Of a stretch of 64,000 nt of DNA, positions 38,384 through 47,096 are shown piece by piece. Position 1 is the first letter of the stretch. Every line of letters starts with the position of its first letter. The stretch covers positions 372,001-436,000 of the forward strand of contig NZ_JACXXO010000001.1 in assembly GCF_017980685.1 (NCBI RefSeq), written 5' to 3'. The notes below the pieces were generated by a model, which saw only the letters and a list, made by a program, of their open reading frames with translations, made no database searches and had not been told where the DNA came from. Origin of the DNA: Pseudomonas iridis. Its GTDB lineage: Bacteria; Pseudomonadota; Gammaproteobacteria; Pseudomonadales; Pseudomonadaceae. Made by a program: the position numbers and the translations under genes.

Positions 38384-40651
38384 TTGCAGTTCGTTACCGA
38401 GCTGCCAGAGAGCGGGCAGGTCATTCTTGATTGCACACATAATCCCTTGCTGGTGCTGGTGGCCTATCTGGTTGCTTGCGCCGCGAGTTTTGCCACCCTC
38501 GATATGGCCGAGCGGGTTGCCCACGCCGACGACCCGAGTTCCCAGCGATTGTGGCGCTGGATAGGCGCCACCTGCCTGGCCGGCGGCATCTGGGCCATGC
38601 ATTTCATCGGCATGCTCGCCTTTCAGGCGCCGATTGAAATCCAGTACGACCTGCCGATCACCCTGTTTTCCCTGTTGATCGCCCTGCTCGCCTCGTGGCT
38701 GGCGATGTACACGCTGAGCCATGCGCAGCCAAGCCTGGTGCTCTACCTGAAAACCGCACTGCTCATCGGCCTCGGCATCGCCGGCATGCATTACGTGGGT
38801 ATGGCCGCCATGCAATCGCGCGCCACTGCGTACTACGAACCGTCCCTGTTTGCGCTGTCGATCGCTATCGCCATCGGCGCCAGTTTCGCCGCGCTGTGGG
38901 TAGCCGGTTACTTGCGCGAAGGCAGTGGCATGGCTCATCAACTGCTCAAATACAGCGCGGCGCTGATTCTCGGCGCGGGCATTTTCAGCATGCATTTCAC
39001 GGGAATGGCAGCCCTGCAACTGGTGTTGCCCGAGGGCAGCCTGCCCGCGACGCCCGTCGATACCAGCCAGCTGCAACTGGGCCTGACGGTCGCGCTGATC
39101 ATTCTGTTGATTCTGAGCAGCGCGATCAGCGCAGCGCTGTTCGACAAGAAACTGCAGAACAAGGAAAACGACCTGCGCCGGGTCAACGCCCTGCTCAGCC
39201 AACTTGATCAGGCGCGCATGGCGCTGCAACAAGTGGCCAACTACGACGCCCTGACCAACCTGATAAACCGCCGCGGCTTCAATCAGATCTTTGCCGAGAA
39301 GCTCAGCCAGAAAACCACCGAAGGCGGCATGCTCGCGGTGATGTTTCTCGACATCGACCATTTCAAACGCATCAACGACAGCCTTGGCCACGACGCCGGT
39401 GATGCCCTGCTCAAGGTCATTGCCAATCACATCAAAGGTTCGGTGCGCAGCCATGAAGATGTGGTCGCGCGTTTCGGCGGTGACGAGTTCTGCATCCTGA
39501 TCAGCCTGCGCGACCGCGAAGAGGCGCGCAACATGGCCCAGCGGATCATGGCCAAGATGAAGGAGCCCATAGAACTGGCCGGACGCCGCATGGTGATGAC
39601 CACCAGCATCGGCATCAGTCTGTTTCCTGAAGATGGCAGCACCTGCGAAGAACTGCTCAAGCACGCCGATCTGGCGCTGTATCAATCCAAGGGCGCCGGG
39701 CGCAATGGCCTGCACTTTTTCAGTTCCAGCCTGAAAAACCGCGCGACCCTCGAATTGCAACTCGAAGAAGAACTGCGCCACGCACTGCGCGAAGAAAACG
39801 GCCTGACGCTGTATTACCAACCGATCTTCGAACTGAAAACCGGTCGGGTGACCAAACTCGAAGCACTGATCCGCTGGCAGCATCCGATTCGTGGTCTGCT
39901 GACACCTGACGCTTTTATCAGCATCGCGGAAAACAATGGCCTGATTGCCGAACTGGACAACTGGGTGCTGCGCCGGGCCTGCAAGGACTTGGGCGAGCTG
40001 TCGAAACATGGCTGCGAAGAACTGAAAATCGCCTGGAACTGTTCACCGTTGAACCTCGCTCGCGAAGAACTGGCCGACGAAATCGAAAATGCGCTGCGCA
40101 TTGCTGGCGTCGCTCCGGAACGTCTGGAACTGGAAGTCACCGAAAATGCCTTGATGGGCAATATCGCCAATACCCTGGTGCTGTTGCGGCAGATCCGCGC
40201 TCTCGGCGTGTCGCTGTCGATCGACGATTTCGGCACTGGCTACTCGTCACTGGCTTACCTCAAGCGCTTGCCGCTCAACACGCTGAAGATTGACCGTTCC
40301 TTCATCCTCGACATTCCCAAGGCGACAGCAGACATGGAGATCGTCCAGGCGATCATTGTCATGGCCCACACCCTGCATTTGCAGGTGGTCACCGAAGGCG
40401 TCGAAAGCCTGGAGCAGTACGAATTCCTCGAACGCTCCGGCTGCGATTTCATTCAGGGTTACTTGCTCAGCCGCCCGGTGCCGCTGGACGAGCTACGCCC
40501 GGTGCTGGAAGAAATCAATCAACGCAAACAATCACACTCGGTCAATCCGTTGATTCTGGCGCGCGGTACATTTGCACCAGTGTCGCTGGATCCTTCGCCA
40601 AAAAGCCCTGCGCCCCATGCAGGCGCATCAGTTGTGCGGCCAATCCGCTGA
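38384..40651 (+). CDS. MHYT-GGDEF-EAL cyclic-di-GMP enzyme (MucR/YkoW-like)
   Basis: A 755-residue inner-membrane protein with an N-terminal seven-helix MHYT sensor (residues about 20-235; motifs MHFIGM, MHYVGM, MHFTGM), a GGDEF cyclase domain with intact GGDEF at 365-369, and an EAL phosphodiesterase domain with EALIRWQHP near 492, SIDDFGTGYSSL and VVTEGVES intact. Both activities look competent, as in P. aeruginosa MucR, which tunes alginate and nitrate signalling; MHYT is proposed to sense O2, CO or NO. No ATG fits the N-terminus: the first possible start is TTG at 38384, so the true start is uncertain. The 3' end overlaps the convergent dehydrogenase gene by 110 bases. Confidence 0.9.
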   Translation: MQFVTELPESGQVILDCTHNPLLVLVAYLVACAASFATLDMAERVAHADDPSSQRLWRWIGATCLAGGIWAMHFIGMLAFQAPIEIQYDLPITLFSLLIALLASWLAMYTLSHAQPSLVLYLKTALLIGLGIAGMHYVGMAAMQSRATAYYEPSLFALSIAIAIGASFAALWVAGYLREGSGMAHQLLKYSAALILGAGIFSMHFTGMAALQLVLPEGSLPATPVDTSQLQLGLTVALIILLILSSAISAALFDKKLQNKENDLRRVNALLSQLDQARMALQQVANYDALTNLINRRGFNQIFAEKLSQKTTEGGMLAVMFLDIDHFKRINDSLGHDAGDALLKVIANHIKGSVRSHEDVVARFGGDEFCILISLRDREEARNMAQRIMAKMKEPIELAGRRMVMTTSIGISLFPEDGSTCEELLKHADLALYQSKGAGRNGLHFFSSSLKNRATLELQLEEELRHALREENGLTLYYQPIFELKTGRVTKLEALIRWQHPIRGLLTPDAFISIAENNGLIAELDNWVLRRACKDLGELSKHGCEELKIAWNCSPLNLAREELADEIENALRIAGVAPERLELEVTENALMGNIANTLVLLRQIRALGVSLSIDDFGTGYSSLAYLKRLPLNTLKIDRSFILDIPKATADMEIVQAIIVMAHTLHLQVVTEGVESLEQYEFLERSGCDFIQGYLLSRPVPLDELRPVLEEINQRKQSHSVNPLILARGTFAPVSLDPSPKSPAPHAGASVVRPIR

Positions 40652-41438
40652 TCGGCGTGGCCGAGCCTTGCTCGCGGGAGAATTTCACAGCGGTGTCGAG
40701 ATCCTTGAGCAGCGTGCGTACGTGCCACTTCACCGGTTCGAAACGGCTCTCGGCCATTTGCGGGGCGAGGATCTGCAACGGTTTCGAATCGGCAAAACCA
40801 CCGGCCAACGCTTCAGCGATCAAGCGCGCATCGACCCCGGCCTGCTCGGCCAGTGCCACCACTTCGGCGATCACCAGTGCATTGCAGGCGACGATCATCT
40901 GATTGCAGGCCTTGGTCACTTGACCGGCACCTACGCCGCCCATGTGCGTGACGCGCTGACCAAGATTGAGCAGCACCGGGCGTACGCGCTCAAGATCTGC
41001 CGCCTCACCACCGACCATGATCGCCAGAGTGCCGGCCTCGGCGCCGACCACCCCGCCTGACACCGGAGAGTCGAGCCAGGCCATGCCGGTTTGACTCAGC
41101 AATTGCGCGGCCATCTCACGAGTGGCCGTAGGTTCCAGGCTGGAAAAATCCACCAGCAACTGACCGCCCTTCGCGCCCTCGGCGACACCGGCCGGGCCAA
41201 ATACCACCTCGCGCACCACGGCGGTATCCGCCAGGCACAACATCACCACGTCGGCGTGTTCGCACAGCTCGGAAGGGCTGGCGACCTGTCGGGCGCCGGC
41301 CGCGACCAGTGGCGCGCACTTGGCCGGATTGCGGTTCCACACCCTCAGCGGATAACCCGCCGCCAGCAGACGTCGGCACATCGGCAGGCCCATCAGGCCA
41401 ATTCCGGCAAACCCCAACGATGGTAGCGATGACATCAT
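40542..41438 (-). CDS. NAD(P)-dependent beta-hydroxyacid dehydrogenase family oxidoreductase
   Basis: A 298-residue protein of the 3-hydroxyisobutyrate/tartronate semialdehyde reductase family. The Rossmann motif is GFAGIGLMGLPMCRRL, the substrate motif is LDSPVSGGVVGAEAGTLAIM, and the catalytic lysine lies in GAGQVTKACNQM. The substrate is not defined by sequence. AAGGAGG precedes two successive ATGs (41438 and 41435), and the second has better spacing. It is divergent from the tubulin-like gene and convergent with the GGDEF-EAL gene, overlapping the latter's end. Confidence 0.85.
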   Translation of the reverse strand: MMSSLPSLGFAGIGLMGLPMCRRLLAAGYPLRVWNRNPAKCAPLVAAGARQVASPSELCEHADVVMLCLADTAVVREVVFGPAGVAEGAKGGQLLVDFSSLEPTATREMAAQLLSQTGMAWLDSPVSGGVVGAEAGTLAIMVGGEAADLERVRPVLLNLGQRVTHMGGVGAGQVTKACNQMIVACNALVIAEVVALAEQAGVDARLIAEALAGGFADSKPLQILAPQMAESRFEPVKWHVRTLLKDLDTAVKFSREQGSATPISGLAAQLMRLHGAQGFLAKDPATLVQMYRAPESTD

Positions 41439-41635
41439 TTAGCCTCCTTTTGATTAAAGATCGCCGAATAATGGCCGATTCATCAACGATCAGGAAAGGA
41501 TTCCCCCCAAGCGACAGTCAGGCCAAGTCCCTGACGCTAGGGCCAAATTCGCGCAAAAAAGACGCGACATCTTATTCCGTGAGGTTCGCTGACATTCAGT
41601 CACCGGGCCAACCCAGTCCAGGTACATGGCGCACA

Positions 41636-43834
41636 ATGACTTCTAAAAACAATCCCGCCACAGCGGTATCCGATCTGACTTTGAGCCCGGCCGTAAACAG
41701 CCCGTCATCGTCCAAGCCATTGGTTCCCTCGCGCCCGCTGTCGACCCAGCAATACCTGTACTTCACCGAAACCAACACCGACCGTATCCTCGACAACCTC
41801 GACGGTTTGCGCGACATGGTGTTCCCGCGCCCGCCGCATCTGGAAGGCGATAACGAGCAGCACAGCGATCAGGAATTCCCGTCGGTGTGCCTGATCGGCC
41901 TCGGTCGCTGCGGCTCCAACATCGCCCTCGATGTGGCGGAGTTGGTGTACAACGCGCGCAAGTTCTACCTCAATGAATTCAACAACGAAGACCGTGCAAC
42001 CGACCGGCGTTTGGCCGACAAGGGCTACAGCCCGGCGCAGTGGATCAAAAACAACCTGCGACTAGGCACCAGCAAAGCGAGCAAACCGGTGTTCCTGGTG
42101 GAACCGCTGGTCATGCTCGGCGACCTCGACAAGGACATCGCCGGACGCATCCGTTTCTCGCGCAAGAGCGAAAAGAGCGGCTTCCTGCGCGACTACAGCA
42201 AAATGAAAATCATGGACTTGTCCGAAGTCCACGCCGGTGGCGCCGGTAACGCGCCGATCCTCGGCCAGTATCTGGCGAAGATCATCCTCAACAAGGACAC
42301 CCAGCGTTTCTCCAGCCCTGACTGGAAAATGATCCACTCGTACCTGATCGACAGCTGCGGCATCAAGGCCAACCAGTCGCGCCTGTACTTTTCGATCTTC
42401 AGTGCCGGCGGCGGTACGGGTTCGGGCATGGCCTCGGAGTTTGGCCTGGCCCAGCAGCACTCGTACATGAACAAGACGTTCGACACCAAGCCGATGGACG
42501 AGCACGACGGCAAAAGCGGTCATTCGTTCGTGTTTGAACCGATCTTCACCAGCGGCATCTGCGTGCTGCCGAACATTTCCGATCACCGCAGCGAAATGTC
42601 CGAGGCGCTGCACATCAACGCCGGTCGTCTGCTGTGCAAATACCTTTCGGAAGAATGGGATTTTTCCTACAACTTCGCCAATGAAGACAGCAGCGAAGCC
42701 AGCGTCATGGGCCGTATCCGCCCATGGAACGCGATGATGCTGATCTCCAACGACATCATGCGTTACGCCGAAGAGAACGATGACGGCAACATCCAGAACA
42801 TTGATGTCAATGCGATGGAGAAACACGCCAACCAGTACATCTCGCAGCAGATCTTCAACATTCTGACGGCGCAGGCAGTCACCACCGACTACGACCAGAA
42901 CTACTTCCGTCGCGCCGGCATCGACATCGGCGAAACCATTCGCCTCGACGCCAACGACCTGTTCATGAGCCTGGCCGGCCCGGTGGCGATCGCCTACGCC
43001 GAATCGGTGGTGCCGGAAACCCCGCCACCGAGCAGCGACAAGTTCAAGGTGTTCGATAAAGAACCGCAGCGTCTGAACATCGACGACTTGTTCTTCCGTT
43101 CGATCGACCTGCCGCACTTCAACAAAGTCACCCAGGCCATCGAAGGCATCAGCCTGTTACCGATCGAGTCCAAGCGCTATCGTGCCTCGCTCGAGCAGTA
43201 CAAGAATTCCGGCTACGACGCCGCTGCCCTGCACGACCTGCATTTCTTCAAGAACTGCTCGTCGGTGGTCTCGATCGTTTCGCTGCCCAAAGACTACAAG
43301 CTGTCGTACATGGATTTGAACCGGTTGAAGACGCACCTCAACAGCCTGTTCCCCAATACCACGCTCAAGCGCTACGCACTGGTGATCGGCGCCTCGGCCA
43401 ACCTGTCGCTCACCACCTTGATCGCCAAGAGCCCGTGCCTGTCGGACGACTTCCTGACCCTGATCGTCGCGTTCATCAAACGCTGCTTCGCGAAAAATCC
43501 GTACCGCTTCGACGAGACGCTGGATAACTCGATCCTCGACTTCATCATCAATGAAGAATTCGACGAAGACCGCATCGACGAACTGCTCAACGAGTTCGAA
43601 AACCCGGCGAAGATCCTCGACACCAACTGGTACGCGATCAAACCGATGTACGAAAAGAAGTACCGCGAACTGATCAACGATAAAGAGAAGTTTGTCTCGA
43701 TCAACGACATTCGTCTGTCGCGTGATTGCGTGAAGAAGTCGATCAAGTACCTGCGCGAGATCTACCGTCACCGGATTGGCAAGACCAAGGTTATTTCGCT
43801 GAATAACCATACCGGGAAGTCGTTTACGGTCTGA
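41636..43834 (+). CDS. Tubulin/FtsZ-superfamily GTPase-like protein (Tubulin_2 type), function unknown
   Basis: A 732-residue cytoplasmic protein with a disordered, serine/proline-rich N-terminus (1-40). The tubulin/FtsZ nucleotide-binding loops then appear in order: T1 IGLGRCGSN (87-95), T4 SAGGGTGSG (256-264), T6 MLISND (368-373) before a core helix, and T7 RLDANDL (436-442) with both catalytic aspartates (Asp438, Asp441) in the FtsZ NxDxxD spacing. The nucleotide pocket and catalytic loop thus look intact, so polymerising GTPase activity is plausible. About 280 residues follow T7, longer than FtsZ. It is far from FtsZ, TubZ and PhuZ in length and neighbours. The start at 41636 is chosen by composition; ATG 41471 is in frame. 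It is transcribed alone, divergent from a dehydrogenase. Confidence 0.85.
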   Translation: MTSKNNPATAVSDLTLSPAVNSPSSSKPLVPSRPLSTQQYLYFTETNTDRILDNLDGLRDMVFPRPPHLEGDNEQHSDQEFPSVCLIGLGRCGSNIALDVAELVYNARKFYLNEFNNEDRATDRRLADKGYSPAQWIKNNLRLGTSKASKPVFLVEPLVMLGDLDKDIAGRIRFSRKSEKSGFLRDYSKMKIMDLSEVHAGGAGNAPILGQYLAKIILNKDTQRFSSPDWKMIHSYLIDSCGIKANQSRLYFSIFSAGGGTGSGMASEFGLAQQHSYMNKTFDTKPMDEHDGKSGHSFVFEPIFTSGICVLPNISDHRSEMSEALHINAGRLLCKYLSEEWDFSYNFANEDSSEASVMGRIRPWNAMMLISNDIMRYAEENDDGNIQNIDVNAMEKHANQYISQQIFNILTAQAVTTDYDQNYFRRAGIDIGETIRLDANDLFMSLAGPVAIAYAESVVPETPPPSSDKFKVFDKEPQRLNIDDLFFRSIDLPHFNKVTQAIEGISLLPIESKRYRASLEQYKNSGYDAAALHDLHFFKNCSSVVSIVSLPKDYKLSYMDLNRLKTHLNSLFPNTTLKRYALVIGASANLSLTTLIAKSPCLSDDFLTLIVAFIKRCFAKNPYRFDETLDNSILDFIINEEFDEDRIDELLNEFENPAKILDTNWYAIKPMYEKKYRELINDKEKFVSINDIRLSRDCVKKSIKYLREIYRHRIGKTKVISLNNHTGKSFTV

Positions 43835-43854
43835 TCCAGGACCGAGTTGCCGCA

Positions 43855-43944
43855 ATCACTGGCAAGCCAGCTCCCACAGGTTTTGGGTCGTGCGCAGGTT
43901 GTGTGTTCAACACCGACCCTGTGGGAGCTGGCTTGCCAGCGATG
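43855..43944. repeat. REP pair (GCTGGCAAGCCAGCTCCCAC type)
   Basis: Inverted copies CACTGGCAAGCCAGCTCCCA and TGGGAGCTGGCTTGCCAGCG follow the tubulin-like gene. The remainder of the 319-base gap up to 44153 shows no gene or recognisable signal. Confidence 0.9.
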
Positions 43945-44153
43945 AGGCCATCAAATTCACTGAAAATATCAGCCGATCCAACATCCAGAAACAATTAAGC
44001 AGCCGTCAGGTGGCTTACCAAACTGTGCTCGTTACGTTTACGTCACCGTTATGCCACCCCTGCCTGTGGCGAATCTCTACGGCAACGTGCCATCACGCTA
44101 CTCGGCTACACACTTTCTCTGGATGAGATCGCGCACCAACAAGGTGCGCTCGC

Positions 44154-44459
44154 TTATTCGCCCGCCCTTTCCTGGATCAAAATCCACGGGCTGACCACCA
44201 CTGCCCACAGCACAGGGTCACGCTCGAAAAGATCCAGCGCGCGCGATTCAGACAGCTTGGCGACCTTGTCTTCGGCCAGCCAGGCAGCGACTTTCTCGCC
44301 TTCATCAGACGCCACGGCTTCGGCGGCGGCGATCAGATCCAGGCTCGGGTCGACCCACAATAGGGCACCCTTGGCGAAGAACGGCTCCAGCTCCTTCCAG
44401 GTAATAGATGCGGTTTCACCAAGCAGCTTGGCATAGAGGGTGCTAGGTTCTTGGTTCAT
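44154..44459 (-). CDS. DUF2288 family protein
   Basis: A 101-residue protein (MNQEPSTLYAKLLGETASIT at the start, GALLWVDPSLDLIAAAEAVA and VVVSPWILIQER later) matching the DUF2288 family of small cytoplasmic proteins without known function. I placed the start at the ATG at 44459; a longer frame to 44594 would cross a region with no coding character. It is divergent from braC. Confidence 0.8.
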   Translation of the reverse strand: MNQEPSTLYAKLLGETASITWKELEPFFAKGALLWVDPSLDLIAAAEAVASDEGEKVAAWLAEDKVAKLSESRALDLFERDPVLWAVVVSPWILIQERAGE

Positions 44460-44813
44460 GGGTTCTGTCCGGAAAAGAAATCGACGCGAATAATAACGTC
44501 GGTGGTCCGCCAGAAAAACCCGGTTGCAAAATGCTGCACCGAACGAAAAGCGCAGGAAGGCCAAGGAATGCTGTTGATTGGGATATATGCCCACGAACGC
44601 CCCGCCGCAATTCTGTCTTTTTCATTCAAAAATGCGACACCCTCAAGTTTTGTCCCTCGGCGCCTGCTTCCCAGGCCAACAACCGGCGCTCTACACTGTA
44701 CCGGTACAGTTGCCGAGGGCATTTCCGGAAGGTATCGCAAAGATATCTGACCCGGTTCTGCTGCTACGGCGCCAGAACTCAAAAAAAAATTACAACAGTA
44801 AGAGTGGAGCACT
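44460..44813. other. Divergent promoter region of DUF2288 gene and braC
   Basis: A 354-base gap without a gene. It holds the perfect palindrome at 44695-44710 described separately and an A-rich stretch just before the braC ribosome-binding site. No small RNA structure was convincing. Confidence 0.4.
44695..44710. promoter_or_regulatory. Perfect 16-bp palindrome upstream of braC
   Basis: ACTGTACCGGTACAGT reads identically on both strands and lies 104-119 bases before the braC start. The shape suits a dimeric repressor, possibly TetR or GntR type, but I cannot name the regulator. Confidence 0.45.
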
Positions 44814-45941
44814 ATGACTAAGGCTACTAAGCAGATTTCCAAACTGTTTGCCGCTATGGTTCTGGCCGGGGTTGCCAGCCATTCGTTCGCAGCTGACACC
44901 ATCAAAATCGGTATCGCCGGTCCCAAGACCGGTCCAGTAGCCCAATACGGCGACATGCAGTTCAGTGGCGCGAAAATGGCCATCGAACAGATCAACGCCA
45001 AGGGCGGCGTCGACGGCAAGAACCTCAAAGCCGTTGAATACGACGATGCCTGCGATCCAAAACAAGCGGTAGCGGTTGCGAACAAGGTCGTCAACGACGG
45101 CGTCAAGTTCGTGGTCGGTCACCTGTGCTCCAGCTCCACTCAACCGGCTTCGGACATCTACGAAGACGAAGGCGTGATCATGATCACCCCGGCTGCCACC
45201 AGCCCGGACATCACCGCCCGTGGTTACAAAATGATCTTCCGTACTATCGGTCTGGACAGCGCCCAGGGCCCTGCCGCCGGTAACTACATCGCCGATCACG
45301 TCAAACCGAAAATCGTCGGCGTGCTGCACGACAAGCAGCAGTACGGTGAAGGCATCGCCACTGCCGTCAAATCCACCCTTGAGAAGAAAGGCACCAAAGT
45401 TGCCGTGTTCGAAGGCGTCAACGCCGGCGACAAGGACTTCTCGGCAATCATTGCCAAACTCAAGCAAGCCAACGTCGACTTCGTTTACTACGGCGGCTAC
45501 CACCCGGAGCTGGGCCTGATCCTGCGCCAGGCTCAGGAAAAAGGCCTGAAAGCCAAGTTCATGGGTCCGGAAGGCGTGGGTAACGACTCGATCACCCAGA
45601 TCGCCAAAGACGCTGCCGAAGGCCTGCTGGTGACCCTGCCGAAATCCTTCGACCAGGACCCTGCCAACATCGCTCTGGCTGATGCATTCAAAGCGAAGAA
45701 AGAAGACCCGAGCGGCCCGTTCGTTTTCCCGTCCTACTCGGCCGTGACCCTGATCGCCGAAGGCATCAAGGCTGCCAAGTCCGAAGACCCGACCAAAGTG
45801 GCGGAAGCCATTCACGCCGGCACCTTCAAGACCCCGACCGGCGACCTGAGCTACGACGCCAAGGGCGACCTCAAGGACTTCAAATTCGTCGTCTACGAGT
45901 GGCACAACGGCAAACCTAAAACTGAAGTTTCGCCTCAGTAA
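44814..45941 (+). CDS. braC: Branched-chain amino-acid ABC transporter substrate-binding protein (BraC/LivJ)
   Basis: A 375-residue periplasmic protein with a signal peptide (cleavage after SFA, residue 26) and the type I substrate-binding fold of LivJ/BraC (IKIGIAGPKTGPVAQYGDMQ, GHLCSSSTQPASDIYEDEGV). It captures leucine, isoleucine, valine and often alanine or threonine for the BraDEFG transporter. GTGGAGC precedes the ATG. A hairpin between braC and braD probably limits readthrough, so that the binding protein is made in excess over the membrane components. Confidence 0.94.
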   Translation: MTKATKQISKLFAAMVLAGVASHSFAADTIKIGIAGPKTGPVAQYGDMQFSGAKMAIEQINAKGGVDGKNLKAVEYDDACDPKQAVAVANKVVNDGVKFVVGHLCSSSTQPASDIYEDEGVIMITPAATSPDITARGYKMIFRTIGLDSAQGPAAGNYIADHVKPKIVGVLHDKQQYGEGIATAVKSTLEKKGTKVAVFEGVNAGDKDFSAIIAKLKQANVDFVYYGGYHPELGLILRQAQEKGLKAKFMGPEGVGNDSITQIAKDAAEGLLVTLPKSFDQDPANIALADAFKAKKEDPSGPFVFPSYSAVTLIAEGIKAAKSEDPTKVAEAIHAGTFKTPTGDLSYDAKGDLKDFKFVVYEWHNGKPKTEVSPQ

Positions 45942-45965
45942 GGCATTGCCAAACTGACTGCCAAT

Positions 45966-45993
45966 AAAGCCCACGGCGTGCCGTGGGCTTTGT
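45966..45993 (+). terminator. Terminator or attenuating hairpin between braC and braD
   Basis: AAAGCCCACGGC and GCCGTGGGCTTT form a long stem followed by GTTTT. It lies 25 bases after braC and 180 before braD. Confidence 0.85.
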
Positions 45994-46172
45994 TTTACGA
46001 ATGTATAGGGCCGCGCTGGCGTGATCCGCCAGTCTCCCCACCTGAAAATCTCAAAACCGTCATCAGCGGTTCGCTGGCAAAACCCGGATTCGAAGTGGAT
46101 AAAGATCCACGGGGCCGGGCGGGAAAATGACTCCACCAGTGAAATGCGTATCAGGTTTTTAGGAGCGCTGTA

Positions 46173-47096
46173 ATGCCTGACATCTATCACTTCTTCCAAC
46201 AGCTGGTTAACGGCCTGAACGTTGGCAGCATGTATGCCCTGATCGCCATCGGCTACACGATGGTTTACGGCATCATTGGAATGATCAACTTCGCCCACGG
46301 CGAGGTGTACATGATTGGCTCCTACGTGGCGTTCATCGCCATCGCCGGGCTCACCATGATGGGACTCGACAGTGTCCCGCTGTTGATGACGGCGGCGTTC
46401 ATCGCCAGCATCGTCGTTACCAGTTCCTACGGTTACAGCATCGAACGGATCGCCTACCGCCCCCTGCGCGGCAGCAACCGTCTGATCCCGCTGATTTCCG
46501 CCATCGGTATGTCGATCTTCCTGCAGAACACGGTTCTGCTGGCGCAAGACTCCAAGGACAAAGCTATCCCCAACCTGATTCCGGGCAACATCGTCTTCGG
46601 GCCAGGTGGCGCACAAGAAGTGCTGATTTCATACATGCAGATCGTGGTGTTCGTGGTCACGTTGATCGCCATGCTCGGCCTGACACTGTTCATCTCTCGC
46701 TCTCGTCTGGGTCGCGCCTGCCGCGCCTGTGCCGAAGACATCAAGATGGCCAACCTGCTCGGCATCAACACCAACAACATCATCGCCCTGACCTTCGTCA
46801 TTGGTGCTGCGCTGGCGGCCGTTGCGGCTGTGCTGCTGAGCATGCAATACGGGGTGATCAACCCGAACGCCGGTTTCCTCGTCGGCCTCAAAGCCTTCAC
46901 CGCCGCGGTACTGGGCGGGATCGGCAGCATCCCCGGCGCCATGCTCGGCGGGTTGGTGCTTGGGGTGGCGGAAGCTTTCGGTGCCGATATCTTCGGCGAC
47001 CAGTACAAGGACGTCGTGGCTTTCGGCTTGTTGGTTCTGGTGCTGTTGTTCCGTCCGACCGGCATTCTGGGCCGTCCGGAGGTTGAGAAAGTATGA
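46173..47096 (+). CDS. braD: Branched-chain amino-acid ABC transporter permease (BraD/LivH)
   Basis: A 307-residue permease with about eight membrane segments and the LivH hallmark sequences [25 protein letters not shown] and [17 protein letters not shown], the latter being the EAA-type loop that contacts the ATPase. It pairs with BraE in the inner membrane. TTTTTAGGAGCGCTGTA precedes the ATG. Its end overlaps braE by four bases. Confidence 0.94.
   Translation: MPDIYHFFQQLVNGLNVGSMYALIAIGYTMVYGIIGMINFAHGEVYMIGSYVAFIAIAGLTMMGLDSVPLLMTAAFIASIVVTSSYGYSIERIAYRPLRGSNRLIPLISAIGMSIFLQNTVLLAQDSKDKAIPNLIPGNIVFGPGGAQEVLISYMQIVVFVVTLIAMLGLTLFISRSRLGRACRACAEDIKMANLLGINTNNIIALTFVIGAALAAVAAVLLSMQYGVINPNAGFLVGLKAFTAAVLGGIGSIPGAMLGGLVLGVAEAFGADIFGDQYKDVVAFGLLVLVLLFRPTGILGRPEVEKV

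Noticed and set aside
41309..41635. Extension of the tubulin-like protein upstream to 41309
   Set aside because: The extra 109 residues overlap the divergent dehydrogenase gene and lack coding character.
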